NCBI RefSeq assembly: GCF_963973895.1
Contig: NZ_CAXBBF010000002.1
Origin: Porticoccus sp950063125
Lineage (GTDB): Bacteria > Pseudomonadota > Gammaproteobacteria > Pseudomonadales > Porticoccaceae
DNA: 64,000 nucleotides
Direction: 5' to 3' (one strand)
Part shown: positions 40,394 through 49,187 of the stretch, in pieces
Numbering within the stretch: position 1 is the first letter of the stretch
Layout: the number at the start of each line of letters is the position of its first letter
Translations under genes and position numbers: made by a program
Notes under the pieces: generated by a model
Seen by the model: only the letters and a program-made list of their open reading frames with translations
Database searches by the model: none
Told to the model about the DNA's origin: nothing

Positions 40394-41062
40394 ATGCCCG
40401 ATAATTCTGCCCTGAAACTGCTGACCATTGAGGATAGCGGTAGCGTCACCGGTACAGACCCGGGTGTGTTCTCAAGTATCTACAATGCCGATATCAACAT
40501 GGCTATCTGGCAGAGAACCCTCAATCTGCCGACGCAGGCTTATGTGGCATCGCTGATAAAAAGTCCGCCTGTTTTCCAGACATTACAGGCCGTCATGCAA
40601 GAAGGAGAAATAGCGTCATGGCTCTCCACCCACCTGCCGAATCGTCGGGGGAAACCCGCATTGATTGCCGATATTTCCCGGCTGTGCGAGATGTTTTCTG
40701 TGCTGTTTGACCTGGAGCGCATCGGCCTGCGCATGGCCCTACTGAATCAGGCCATGTGCCCGCGATTCCATGTGGACCATATTCCCTGTCGAATGGTGAC
40801 GACCTACGGTGGCCCGGCCACTGAATGGCTTGAAAACAACCGGGTCGATCGCAGCAGACTCGGCAAAGGCGGAAAAGGAAAACCCGATGACCAATCGGAT
40901 ATTTTTAGCTCACCCCGGCAAATCAGGCAACTCACCGTCGGCGATGTTGTCCTGCTAAAAGGTGAATCATGGCATGGCAACGAAGGCCGAGGGGCTGTCC
41001 ACCGATCTCCTCCCATGCCCTCCGGCGCAGCCAGATTGATGCTATCACTGGACTTTGAGTAG
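40394..41062 (+). CDS. DUF1826 family protein
   Basis: 222 residues from the ATG at 40394. The family's start NADINMAIWQRTLN and the middle CPRFHVDHIPCRMVTTYGGP are clear; the latter has conserved Cys, His and Asp residues that could bind metal. DUF1826 genes are commonly next to COG0523 genes in Zur-regulated loci, for example in Pseudomonas. Molecular function is unknown. It starts 2 bases after the upstream stop, so it is co-translated. A terminator follows the tandem repeat at its end. Confidence 0.88.
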   Translation: MPDNSALKLLTIEDSGSVTGTDPGVFSSIYNADINMAIWQRTLNLPTQAYVASLIKSPPVFQTLQAVMQEGEIASWLSTHLPNRRGKPALIADISRLCEMFSVLFDLERIGLRMALLNQAMCPRFHVDHIPCRMVTTYGGPATEWLENNRVDRSRLGKGGKGKPDDQSDIFSSPRQIRQLTVGDVVLLKGESWHGNEGRGAVHRSPPMPSGAARLMLSLDFE

Positions 41063-41094
41063 TCCATCCAACCTGTGTAGTCCATCCAACCTGT
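41059..41094 (+). repeat. 18-base tandem duplication at the DUF1826 stop
   Basis: GTAGTCCATCCAACCTGT occurs twice in direct succession; the first copy contains the TAG stop of the gene. A partial third copy (ATAGTC) follows. Probably a recent slippage event with no effect on the protein. Confidence 0.85.
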
Positions 41095-41111
41095 ATAGTC
41101 GAGGGTCCTTC

Positions 41112-41134
41112 GGCCCCTTCGGGGGCCTTTTTTT
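41112..41134 (+). terminator. Rho-independent terminator after DUF1826
   Basis: GGCCCC TTC GGGGGCC followed by seven Ts. It separates the first zinc transcription unit from the following DUF2796-zur-COG0523 group. Confidence 0.92.
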
Positions 41135-41167
41135 ACAACAACACGCCATCAAACAATTGGCCAGACG

Positions 41168-41779
41168 ATGATTTCAAGTGTCAAAGTTCTTTTCATTACT
41201 CTGTCGGTGCCGCTGTGCGCATTACTCACCAGCAGCGTTACGGCACAGGACACCGCCAGCCGTTCGCCGCAACACCACAGTCCCCATGTGCATGGCGAAG
41301 CAGAACTGAAGGCTGCCCTGGATAATGACCAGTTACTTCTGGAATTTCGCAGCCCGGCCATGAACCTGGTGGGCTTTGAACACCCACCCCGCGACCACCG
41401 ACAACAGGCTGCGCTTGAGCAGGCCGAAAAATTACTCAGCTCACCACAGGCACGGTTTACCTTTCCTGGCACGGCATGCCGGAGTATCAAAGTACAGATA
41501 GAGCGGCCCTATGCCAACAGTCGCCACACCCATGATGGCCGGGATAACCCCCAACACGAACACGAACACGAACACGATATAGAGGAACATCAACAACACA
41601 CCGAATTCACGGCTCGCTACCTGTTCCTCTGTCGGCAACCGGAAAAACTCACCGGGATCGTCACAGACCTCTTTTCCGTCTTCCCCGGTATCCGTAGAAT
41701 CCAGGCTTCATGGGTTTTGCCCGGGAGCCAGGGCGCTGCCACAATGACCCCCTCACACTCGCGACTGAAAGTGGACTAG
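41168..41779 (+). CDS. DUF2796 (ZrgA-like) periplasmic His-rich zinc-binding protein
   Basis: 203 residues. A signal peptide (ISSVKVLFITLSVPLCALL, cleavage near VTAQ) is followed by SPHVHGEAELKAALDNDQLL, the start typical of DUF2796. The central loop is strongly His-rich (HEHEHEHDIEEHQQH, after RHTHDGRD), encoded by a run of hexamer repeats. These are expected zinc-binding sites. In Vibrio the ZrgABCDE zinc-uptake system and in Pseudomonas PA4063 contain this family. It lies next to a Zur-type gene, fitting a periplasmic zinc carrier for the ABC pair at 43996-45943. Confidence 0.87.
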   Translation: MISSVKVLFITLSVPLCALLTSSVTAQDTASRSPQHHSPHVHGEAELKAALDNDQLLLEFRSPAMNLVGFEHPPRDHRQQAALEQAEKLLSSPQARFTFPGTACRSIKVQIERPYANSRHTHDGRDNPQHEHEHEHDIEEHQQHTEFTARYLFLCRQPEKLTGIVTDLFSVFPGIRRIQASWVLPGSQGAATMTPSHSRLKVD

Positions 41780-41781
41780 CC

Positions 41782-42252
41782 ATGGGCGTATCGACACTGG
41801 ATCAAGTGATCAAAAAAGCGGAAGAGCACTGCAACCATCCAGGTGCCAAACTGACACCCAAGCGCAAAAATATTCTGATTCTGTTATTGCGCTCTGGCAG
41901 CCCCCTGTCTGCCTACGAATTGGCCGAACGCTATCAACAACAGTTTCACGAATCCGTCCCGCCCATGTCCGTGTACCGAATGCTGGATTTCCTGATGACT
42001 GAAAATCTGGCCCACAAACTGGTATCGGAAAACAAGTTTATTGCCTGCTCCCACATTGCCTGTAGCCACCAACACCAGGTGCCCCAGTTCCTGATCTGTG
42101 ACCGCTGCAACAAGGTGAAGGAAATTGCGATTGGCAAGGACATCATTGACGCACTGAACATAAATGTCACCAAAGCGGGTTACCACCTGATCAACCACCA
42201 ACTGGAACTGCATTGCCTCTGCGACGAATGCAGCCAGACAAGTGCCGCCTGA
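41782..42252 (+). CDS. zur: Fur-family transcriptional regulator, Zur type
   Basis: 156 residues from the ATG at 41782; a longer frame overlapping the previous gene is rejected. A winged helix (AYELAERYQQQF, PMSVYRMLDFLM) is followed by the metal-binding half with CDRC and CDEC, the structural zinc pair, and CSHIACSHQHQVPQF holding the His and Cys of the regulatory site. This matches Zur rather than Fur, which lacks the C-S-H-x-x-C-S-H-x-H arrangement. It starts two bases after the DUF2796 stop and overlaps the region before the next GTPase, so the repressor is co-transcribed with its presumed targets. Confidence 0.9.
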   Translation: MGVSTLDQVIKKAEEHCNHPGAKLTPKRKNILILLLRSGSPLSAYELAERYQQQFHESVPPMSVYRMLDFLMTENLAHKLVSENKFIACSHIACSHQHQVPQFLICDRCNKVKEIAIGKDIIDALNINVTKAGYHLINHQLELHCLCDECSQTSAA

Positions 42253-42256
42253 TTTC

Positions 42257-43264
42257 ATGGGTAGCCAGACTGATCCCCTGAAGCAGATTCCCACCAATAT
42301 CATCACCGGATTTCTCGGTGCCGGGAAAACCACCGCCATTCGCCACCTGCTAGCTCACAAACCACCGCAACAACGCTGGGCATTACTGATCAATGAATTC
42401 GGCGAGGTGGGTATCGATGCCGCGCTGCTGAATCAGAGCGGGGAGACTGATAACATCTTTATTCGGGAAGTGCCCGGCGGCTGCCTGTGCTGCACCAACC
42501 AATTAAACCTCCAGATTGCCCTCAACCTGCTCTTGAGCCGGGCCCGACCACACCGGCTACTGATCGAACCCACAGGGCTGGGCCACCCCCGCGAGTTACT
42601 GGAATTATTGAGTGGGGAATATTACCGCGAGGTACTGTCACTGCAGGCCACTCTGACCCTGGTAGATGCGCGCCATATCGCTGATAAACGTTACCACGAC
42701 CACGCAGTATTCAATCAGCAATTGCAGACAGCAGATATCATCCTGGCCAGTAAAGCAGATCTGTACAATGCCAAAGACCTACCGCGACTGCATTCCTTTC
42801 TGGACAAAAACGGCCTGTCACAGCCAGTGATACCCCTGGCCAGGGGGGCGATGGAACCCGGCTTGCTGGATCGACCCAGCCAGGCCGCTGCTCACCCCCC
42901 ACACACCCACCGGCACAATATCCAGACAACGGACCATGAAAAGGCACTGCCACCCATGCCCGAGCGGGGGTATTTGCGAATTGACCGCCGGGGAGAAGGT
43001 TACTTCAGCAACGGCTGGATTTTCGAACCCAACCATGTATTCGACTACCGAAAATTGATGGCACTGCTCAACCAGACCCCCGCCATCAGATTGAAAGGTG
43101 TGTTTATCACCAATCGAGGTATTTTGCGTTTCAACCGGACCGACGGCGAAACCACCAGTGACTTTATAGACGAAACTGCCGACAGCCGGGTGGAGCGGAT
43201 AACCCGACGGCAGGGGGACGAGCAACAGATGGAACAGTGGCTGACCCACTGTCTGTTACCTTAA
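42257..43264 (+). CDS. Second COG0523 GTPase (YjiA-like)
   Basis: 335 residues from the ATG at 42257. P-loop IITGFLGAGKTTAIRHLL, metal site GGCLCCTNQ, switch IEPTGLGHP and base motif ASKADLY. A His-rich linker, AHPPHTHRHNIQTTDHE, lies between the GTPase and the C-terminal domain. It is shorter than and clearly distinct from the GTPase at 39159, so the locus encodes two subfamilies. Both probably move zinc or another metal under limitation. Third gene of the DUF2796-zur unit. Confidence 0.9.
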   Translation: MGSQTDPLKQIPTNIITGFLGAGKTTAIRHLLAHKPPQQRWALLINEFGEVGIDAALLNQSGETDNIFIREVPGGCLCCTNQLNLQIALNLLLSRARPHRLLIEPTGLGHPRELLELLSGEYYREVLSLQATLTLVDARHIADKRYHDHAVFNQQLQTADIILASKADLYNAKDLPRLHSFLDKNGLSQPVIPLARGAMEPGLLDRPSQAAAHPPHTHRHNIQTTDHEKALPPMPERGYLRIDRRGEGYFSNGWIFEPNHVFDYRKLMALLNQTPAIRLKGVFITNRGILRFNRTDGETTSDFIDETADSRVERITRRQGDEQQMEQWLTHCLLP

Positions 43265-43271
43265 CCAGGAT

Positions 43272-43880
43272 TCATTCCCGATAGACCTCAACAGCCATTA
43301 CCTTCATGGCGTAGGCTGAAACGGCCATGTCGTTCTCCGTCATGGCGGTACTCATCCGGCCACTCAGCCAGAAAGCATCATAGAGAGACGCCTGATCAAA
43401 GCCCTCCGCACTCTCTGCGTAGATTATCTGGTTCGGCGGCGGCGGTGGCACATGGATACAGGCACCAAAGAATGGCACCAGAAAAAATCGCGTCACCCGC
43501 TGCCGTTCATCAAAATCCAGCGGCACCACAAACCCGGGAATGCGTATCAATTGCCCATCAAATTCCGGTCTCACCTCTGTGGACGTCAATGCCTGCTGGT
43601 AACGATCCCCGGCAGGGTCACCGGCACCGCGAATGGGGCTTTTCAGCATATCCTCCTCGGCCCCGTCTTCGATTTCGGACAGATAGTCGGGGGGATTCAT
43701 CAATGCGTCCAGATCCGCTTCGGGCATCAGCTCGGTCCACTCGACAGTCCTGAAATCCTCCTTTTCGAACACCCCGTCGTTATCGGCTATCGCCAGGGGG
43801 CCGACCATGCATAGGGCCATGTATAACCACACACTTCCGACAGGTAACGCTAAACGTGCAAAGCGAAAGTCACCATTCAT
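43272..43880 (-). CDS. DUF3299 family exported protein
   Basis: 202 residues from the ATG at 43880, which has AAGGA at suitable spacing; the frame continues to 43928 but would cover the regulatory box. The N-terminal signal peptide (ALPVGSVWLYMALCMVGP) is followed by the family motifs IPGFVVPLDFDE, FFLVPFFGACIHVPPPPPNQ and a C-terminal VSAYAMKVMAVEVY. The Cys-His pair in GACIHVPPPPPNQ could bind metal. DUF3299 proteins are found with MacB-like ABC genes in Zur-regulated operons (PA4066 in Pseudomonas). Here it is divergent from the ABC pair and shares the box between them. Confidence 0.87.
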   Translation of the reverse strand: MNGDFRFARLALPVGSVWLYMALCMVGPLAIADNDGVFEKEDFRTVEWTELMPEADLDALMNPPDYLSEIEDGAEEDMLKSPIRGAGDPAGDRYQQALTSTEVRPEFDGQLIRIPGFVVPLDFDERQRVTRFFLVPFFGACIHVPPPPPNQIIYAESAEGFDQASLYDAFWLSGRMSTAMTENDMAVSAYAMKVMAVEVYRE

Positions 43881-43930
43881 CCTGATAATCCTTTCTTGCT
43901 TGATCGGCAAATTTTTGCCAGAAACCAAAA

Positions 43931-43950
43931 AAGATATGTTGTATCATTTA
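43931..43950. promoter_or_regulatory. Zur-like box between DUF3299 and the ABC operon
   Basis: GATATG TTG TATCAT: on the minus strand it begins ATGATACA, nearly the same half-site as the box at 39097-39113 (ATGATACG). It lies between divergent starts at 43880 and 43996, about 45-50 bases from each, well placed to control both. Assignment to Zur is inference. Confidence 0.5.
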
Positions 43951-43995
43951 TAGCCTGAATAGACCAGTAAAGCCACCACCCAGAAACTAAAATCG

Positions 43996-44703
43996 ATGCA
44001 AAGTCCCACGCCCCAAAGCCATGCGGTCTCCATTGACCAGTTGACTTTTCAGTATCCCGGCAGTGGCCGTACTACCGTGCTGGATATCCCTCACTGGCAA
44101 ATTGAGCGAGGGGAACAGGTTTTCCTGAAAGGACCCTCGGGCTCCGGCAAAACCACCCTGCTAAATCTGCTGGCCGGCACTCTCCAGGCCCGATCCGGCA
44201 CACTGCAAGTCCTCGGGGTCAACCTGGCTCAGCGCAGTGCTCGCCAGCGGGATCATTTTCGAGCCGCCCATATCGGGGTGGTGTTCCAGCAGTTCAATCT
44301 CATTCCCTACCTCAGTGTGAGGGATAACCTGTTATTGGCGGCAAAGCTCGGCGGGACAACAACAGCCACGGCCCTGGAACGCTCTGCCCTATTGTTCGAC
44401 ACACTGAAACTGGACGAACAATTGCTGTCCGAACACCCCACGCGACTCAGTGCAGGCCAGCAACAGCGTGCCGCCATTGTCCGGGCGCTGGTCAATGCTC
44501 CGGAAATTCTGATTGCCGACGAACCCACCTCGGCACTGGACAGCCAGCTCCGCGACAGCTTTGTCCAGCATCTGCTGGCCCTGACCCGGGAATGGCAGAG
44601 TACGCTGATTTTTGTCAGTCACGATGACAGCCTTGGTCGGCAATTCCAGCGGGTGACGGCGCTGGCCGAGATAAACCGGCACGGAGACAGACATGCTGAT
44701 TAA
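43996..44703 (+). CDS. ABC transporter ATPase, LolD/MacB type (Zrg-like)
   Basis: 235 residues. Walker A FLKGPSGSGKTTLLNLLAG, Q-loop VVFQQFNLIPYLSVRDNLLL, signature RLSAGQQQRAAIVRAL, Walker B ILIADEPTSALD and His switch VSHDDSL. The subfamily powers MacB-like permeases that act on periplasmic substrates rather than moving them through the membrane. With the permease whose start overlaps its end by 11 bases, the DUF2796 and DUF3299 genes, it makes up the PA4063-PA4066/ZrgABC-type set. Confidence 0.9.
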   Translation: MQSPTPQSHAVSIDQLTFQYPGSGRTTVLDIPHWQIERGEQVFLKGPSGSGKTTLLNLLAGTLQARSGTLQVLGVNLAQRSARQRDHFRAAHIGVVFQQFNLIPYLSVRDNLLLAAKLGGTTTATALERSALLFDTLKLDEQLLSEHPTRLSAGQQQRAAIVRALVNAPEILIADEPTSALDSQLRDSFVQHLLALTREWQSTLIFVSHDDSLGRQFQRVTALAEINRHGDRHAD

Positions 44704-45943
44704 AATTGCCCTACACAGTTTGGCGAGCCGCCGCACCACGGCACTGATCACCGTGTTTTCCATTGCCATCTGCCTGTTCGTACTGCTCGGTATCGGCCAT
44801 ATCCGCCAGGAGGCCAAACACAGTTTCAGCCAGGCAGTTTCCGGAGTGGATCTGATCGTCGGTCCGCGCACCGGGCAGCTGAATCTGCTGTTGTACTCGG
44901 TGTTCCGTCTCGGCGGCGCCACCAATAATATCGACTGGCACAGTTTTCAAACACTGGCCAAAAAACCGGATGTAGCCTGGACAATTCCCCTGTCACTGGG
45001 AGACTCCCACCGGGGATATCCGGTACTCGGCACCACTGATGCCTACTTCCAGCACTTCCGCTATGGCGCGCAGCAATCACTGGGTTTTGCCGAGGGCGCT
45101 CCCTTTGAACAACCCTTTGATGTGGTGATTGGCGCTGAGATCGCCAGTCAGCTCGACTACCGGATTGGCGAGAGCCTGGTGCTGGCCCACGGCATGGCGG
45201 CCACCAGTTTTTCCCTGCACAGGGATTCGCCTTTTCAGGTTACCGGTATTCTCAAACCCACAGGCACCCCCGTGGATCGCACACTACACATTCATCTGAA
45301 GGACCTGGACAGCATCCACCGCGACTGGCAGAGCGGCACACGGGTGACCGCTCACCAACACACGGCCACCGAGCGACAACATGACCTTGAACCGGAATCC
45401 GTCACTGCAATCCTGATCGGTGTAAAGAACCGGCTATCCACCTTTCGTTTGCAACGGGAAATCAACCGTTACCCAGACGAACCACTGATGGCCATTCTGC
45501 CCGGTGTGGCGCTCTCGGAATTGTGGCAACTGATGTCCTGGGTAGAAAAAACCCTCAGCTTTATCGCCCTGCTGGTCCTGTTCGCCTCCCTGCTGGGACT
45601 GGCAACCATGCTGCTATCGACACTGCAACAGCGGCAGCGGGAAATTGCCCTGTTGCGGATCCTCGGATTGCGGCCGCTGACACTGTTGATGTTGCTGGAA
45701 CTTGAGGCACTGCTGCTGGTAGCCGCCGGAGCAATCGCTGCCATCGGCCTGCTGAAGGGTGCTCTCACTGTGGCCGGGCCAATGCTCAGTGAGCAGTATG
45801 GCCTGTTTCTCGGTGATCAAATCTTCAATGTCACGACCCTGAATGCGCTGGGACTGGCATTTGGCACTACTTTTGTCATCGCATTGATTCCCGCCATTAG
45901 CGCGTACCGCCGGGGACTGCACAGCGGCCTGGAAAACCACTGA
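44693..45943 (+). CDS. ABC transporter permease, FtsX/MacB type (Zrg-like)
   Basis: 416 residues. One N-terminal membrane helix (ALITVFSIAICLFVLLGIG), a large periplasmic domain of ~230 residues (FSQAVSGVDLIVGPRTGQL is the typical beginning), then three C-terminal helices (from about residue 275). This is the four-helix MacB/LolCE topology used for mechanotransmission. In this setting it should act on zinc-binding periplasmic proteins or on the outer-membrane route for zinc. Confidence 0.9.
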   Translation: MLIKIALHSLASRRTTALITVFSIAICLFVLLGIGHIRQEAKHSFSQAVSGVDLIVGPRTGQLNLLLYSVFRLGGATNNIDWHSFQTLAKKPDVAWTIPLSLGDSHRGYPVLGTTDAYFQHFRYGAQQSLGFAEGAPFEQPFDVVIGAEIASQLDYRIGESLVLAHGMAATSFSLHRDSPFQVTGILKPTGTPVDRTLHIHLKDLDSIHRDWQSGTRVTAHQHTATERQHDLEPESVTAILIGVKNRLSTFRLQREINRYPDEPLMAILPGVALSELWQLMSWVEKTLSFIALLVLFASLLGLATMLLSTLQQRQREIALLRILGLRPLTLLMLLELEALLLVAAGAIAAIGLLKGALTVAGPMLSEQYGLFLGDQIFNVTTLNALGLAFGTTFVIALIPAISAYRRGLHSGLENH

Positions 45944-46010
45944 CTTACCGCCCGGGCATGCACAGCGATAACAAAATCCGTAGAATCGAACCCTGTTCAA
46001 CGTCAGTTAC

Positions 46011-46550
46011 ATGGATCCCATGACCCAAGCACCTATCGGCCTGTTCTATGGCTCATCCACCTGCTATACCGAAATGGTGGCCGAGAAAATAGCGGCCCGC
46101 CTCGGTGAGGACCGGGTGGATGTGCACAACGTGGCTGAAACCCCTGTCACCTGCATGGAAAATTACCGGCTGCTGATACTCGGCATCCCCACCTGGGACT
46201 ACGGAGAACTGCAGGAGGACTGGGAAGACTGCTGGGAGGCCCTCGACAACGTCGATTTTTCCGATAAAACCGTCGCACTGTTCGGCCTGGGAGACCAGAT
46301 TGGCTACCCGGAATGGTTTCTCGACGCGCTGGGATTTCTCTGGGCAAAAGTCTGCACGCTGGGCGCAACCACCGTGGGGTTCTGGCCGGTGGAGGGATTT
46401 CAGTTCAGCGATTCCAAGGCGCTCACAGCTGACGGCACACACTTCGTCGGTCTGGCGATAGACGAGGAAAATCAGTTCGAACTCACCGACCAGCGCATTG
46501 AACGCTGGTGCACCCAGATCCTCCGGGAATTTCACCTCGACAGCACATGA
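46011..46550 (+). CDS. fldB: Flavodoxin FldB
   Basis: 179 residues (176 from the ATG at 46020). The phosphate-binding loop FYGSSTCYTEMVAEKI matches E. coli FldB almost exactly and differs from the T-G-N-T form of FldA. Then come LILGIPTWDYGELQEDWEDC and ALFGLGDQIGYPEWFLDAL for FMN binding. It transfers electrons in the cytoplasm; FldB partners are less well known than those of FldA. It is alone in its transcription unit. Confidence 0.93.
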   Translation: MDPMTQAPIGLFYGSSTCYTEMVAEKIAARLGEDRVDVHNVAETPVTCMENYRLLILGIPTWDYGELQEDWEDCWEALDNVDFSDKTVALFGLGDQIGYPEWFLDALGFLWAKVCTLGATTVGFWPVEGFQFSDSKALTADGTHFVGLAIDEENQFELTDQRIERWCTQILREFHLDST

Positions 46551-46638
46551 CATACAAGGTGACGATGGCGCTGTTCGGACAGTGCGCCCGGCTGGCTAAC
46601 AGTCACGGGTTCATAAGGCATTGCTACCCTGACCGGGA

Positions 46639-47037
46639 CTAGACACTGTTCGCCAGAATCAATCCGACACAGACCAGCATCATGCCCCAGGTACCCGCCG
46701 TGCCGATAAAGCGTGGTAAGGATGTTCCGGCACTCATGCGCAGACCAAACGCATGCAGCAGTCGACACAAGACCAACAGACTGCCGAGCAGATGCACCAG
46801 CAAATCACTGGAGACAGCATTCTCGACGGCCAGCAGCAACAACAGCGCGATGGGTAGATTTTCCACGGCATTGCCGTGAACCCGGATACGGCGACCGAGG
46901 GCTTCGTGGCCGCCATCGCCCAGGCCCACCTGATATTTAAGGCGTCCACGCACCACATCCAGAGCCAGTCCTACCATTAGCAGGCCGCTGAGGGCGATAT
47001 AAATCATCGAAATATCCATACTGAAACCCTGCGTCAT
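46639..47037 (-). CDS. MAPEG family membrane protein (YecN-like)
   Basis: 132 residues, four membrane helices. RRIRVHGNAVENLPIALLLL is the conserved helix-2 motif of the MAPEG superfamily (R-x-H-x-N-x-x-E), which includes glutathione-dependent membrane enzymes. AGGAGAG precedes the ATG at 47037 at correct spacing. Bacterial members mostly have no known substrate. Confidence 0.9.
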   Translation of the reverse strand: MTQGFSMDISMIYIALSGLLMVGLALDVVRGRLKYQVGLGDGGHEALGRRIRVHGNAVENLPIALLLLLAVENAVSSDLLVHLLGSLLVLCRLLHAFGLRMSAGTSLPRFIGTAGTWGMMLVCVGLILANSV

Positions 47038-47093
47038 GGAACTCTCCTGTTTGAAAAATACCGATCAAGCCAACGGCTTGATCTACTGATAAT

Positions 47094-49175
47094 ATGGCCG
47101 CTGCCACAGCTACGGACCTATCAATGCCGGAACCTACCGCAGAAAGACTACAACAGGCGACCATAAACTGGGACGCAGAGGGCCAACCGCACGCCACAGA
47201 TTTTAATGACCGGTACTTTTCACGTAGCAACGGCCTGTCGGAAACCCGCCATGTCTTCCTGCACCACAACCGACTGCCACAGCGCTGGGCAACCTCTAAA
47301 CGCGCCTTGTTCACCATCGGCGAAACCGGCTTTGGCACCGGCCTGAACTTCCTTACGGTCGCCAGCCTCTGGCTGGATCGCACCAACAGCGGCACACTGC
47401 ATTTTGTCTCGGCGGAAAAATATCCCCTATCCCGGTCAGACCTGCAACAGGCTCTATCCCTCTGGCCAGCGTTGTCAGAACTGGCCAATGCCCTTATAGA
47501 ACAGTATCCGCCGCCCATTCCTGGCATCCACCGGCTTTATCTGGCCAACAACCGTATTGTACTTACCCTGCTGTACGGCGACGCCAACACCATGTTCGCC
47601 AGCCTGCCAGGTAGCGATCATCCACTTTTTTCATCTCGGAACAACCCCACCGTGGACGCCTGGTTCCTGGACGGTTTTGCCCCGGCAAAGAACCCGCAAA
47701 TGTGGACAGACGACCTGTTTCAGACCCTCGCCAGGCTGAGCGCCCCCGGCACCACATTCAGCACCTTTACCGCCGCCGGCTCGGTTCGTCGCGGCCTTCA
47801 GGCCGCCGGTTTCGAAGTACAGAAAGTGCCGGGGTTCGGCCAAAAACTGCACATGCTGTGCGGGCAGATGGCAGAACCCATCACGGCTGAAATATCAGAA
47901 ACGGACTGGCAACCCGCCAGTCGCAACGCAGATTTCCAGCCACCCTGGTATCTGCCCCCACGGCTCAGCCCACCGGCATCTGCCCTGGTGATTGGCGGTG
48001 GCATTGCCGGTTGCGCCACTGCCAGATCACTGGCCGAACGGGGTATCGCTGTCACCCTGATCGAACAACACCCCCAGCTGGCCAGCGAAGGTTCGGGAAA
48101 TCCGCAGGGCATTCTCTATCCCAAATTATCCAGCCAACGCTCACCCCTGAGCCGGTTTGGCCTGATGGCACTACTCCATGCCAGTCGCTATCACCAACGC
48201 TTTCTCGGGGACAGAGCCACCGGCAGCCCATGTGGTGTACTGGTTCTGCCGAAGGATCAGCATGAACTGGCGCTGTTTGAAGCGATCGCCCGGCAATATC
48301 CGGAGGAACTGGTTACGCTGGTGACCGGGAGTAAACTGGATGACATTACCGGAATACCTCTCGGCATCGGGGCGGGGCTGTTCTTTTCCCAATTGGGCTG
48401 GATCAAACCCGTCGCGGTCTGCAGGGCACTGGCCGACCACCCCCTGATTCAAAACCAGACAGCCACTATTACCACACTCCACTATGAACAGCATCAGTGG
48501 CAGGCATATGACCGGCATGGCATGCTGTCAGCCACTGCACCGGTAGCCGTGATTGCCAGCGGCACAGGCAGTGCGGCATTTACCCAGACGGCACACCTGC
48601 CCTTAAAACCGATTCGCGGTCAGATCAGTTGCCTGCCCGCCACCACAGACAGCAAACAACTCAAAACGGTGATCTGCGGCGAAGGCTACCTGGCCCCGGC
48701 CAGTGACGGGATCCATACCCTGGGAGCCACCTACAATATTGGCGAAACCTGTACCAAAGTGCGCGTGCAGGATCATCGGGACAACTTGGCCCAGTTGCAG
48801 AAAACGGCCCCTGAAGTCGCTGCCCTGTTCGGCCGCGTGGATGCAGACCATCTCGACGGACGCGCCGCCTTCCGCTGCACCACCCCGGACTACCTGCCCA
48901 TCGCCGGACCGGCACCGATAGCTGAACGCTACCGGCTGGATTATGCCCTGCTGCGAAAGAATGCCCGGGCCCACATCCCGGTGGCGGGGGCCTGCTGGCC
49001 GGGCCTGTACCTGAACTGTGGCCACGGTTCCCGGGGCATGAGTTACGCACCACTGTGCGCGGAGCTACTGGCCAGCCAGATTCGCGGTGAGGTGTCACCA
49101 CTGGAGCAGGATTTGTGTCAGGCAATACACCCCGGGCGTTTTATCATCAGGGACATGAAACGCGGCAAACAGTGA
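47094..49175 (+). CDS. mnmC: Bifunctional tRNA-modification enzyme MnmC
   Basis: 693 residues with both domains. The N-terminal methyltransferase (MnmD, ~1-260) has GETGFGTGLNFLTV (SAM), DAWFLDGFAPAKNPQMW and TFTAAGSVRRGLQAAGF. The C-terminal FAD oxidase (MnmC1) begins with VIGGGIAGCATARSLAERG and has SEGSGNPQGILYPKL and an active-site segment ending NCGHGSRGMSYAPL. It turns cmnm5U34 into nm5U34 and then mnm5U34 in tRNA. A start at 47121 would remove nine N-terminal residues that look dispensable. Confidence 0.95.
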   Translation: MAAATATDLSMPEPTAERLQQATINWDAEGQPHATDFNDRYFSRSNGLSETRHVFLHHNRLPQRWATSKRALFTIGETGFGTGLNFLTVASLWLDRTNSGTLHFVSAEKYPLSRSDLQQALSLWPALSELANALIEQYPPPIPGIHRLYLANNRIVLTLLYGDANTMFASLPGSDHPLFSSRNNPTVDAWFLDGFAPAKNPQMWTDDLFQTLARLSAPGTTFSTFTAAGSVRRGLQAAGFEVQKVPGFGQKLHMLCGQMAEPITAEISETDWQPASRNADFQPPWYLPPRLSPPASALVIGGGIAGCATARSLAERGIAVTLIEQHPQLASEGSGNPQGILYPKLSSQRSPLSRFGLMALLHASRYHQRFLGDRATGSPCGVLVLPKDQHELALFEAIARQYPEELVTLVTGSKLDDITGIPLGIGAGLFFSQLGWIKPVAVCRALADHPLIQNQTATITTLHYEQHQWQAYDRHGMLSATAPVAVIASGTGSAAFTQTAHLPLKPIRGQISCLPATTDSKQLKTVICGEGYLAPASDGIHTLGATYNIGETCTKVRVQDHRDNLAQLQKTAPEVAALFGRVDADHLDGRAAFRCTTPDYLPIAGPAPIAERYRLDYALLRKNARAHIPVAGACWPGLYLNCGHGSRGMSYAPLCAELLASQIRGEVSPLEQDLCQAIHPGRFIIRDMKRGKQ

Positions 49176-49187
49176 GCAAAGCGGGTC

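Noticed and set aside
39159..43264. Cobalamin-cluster CobW or nitrile-hydratase activator role for the COG0523 genes
   Set aside because: No cobalamin or nitrile hydratase genes are nearby; the Zur-type regulator and DUF1826/DUF2796 neighbours point to zinc.
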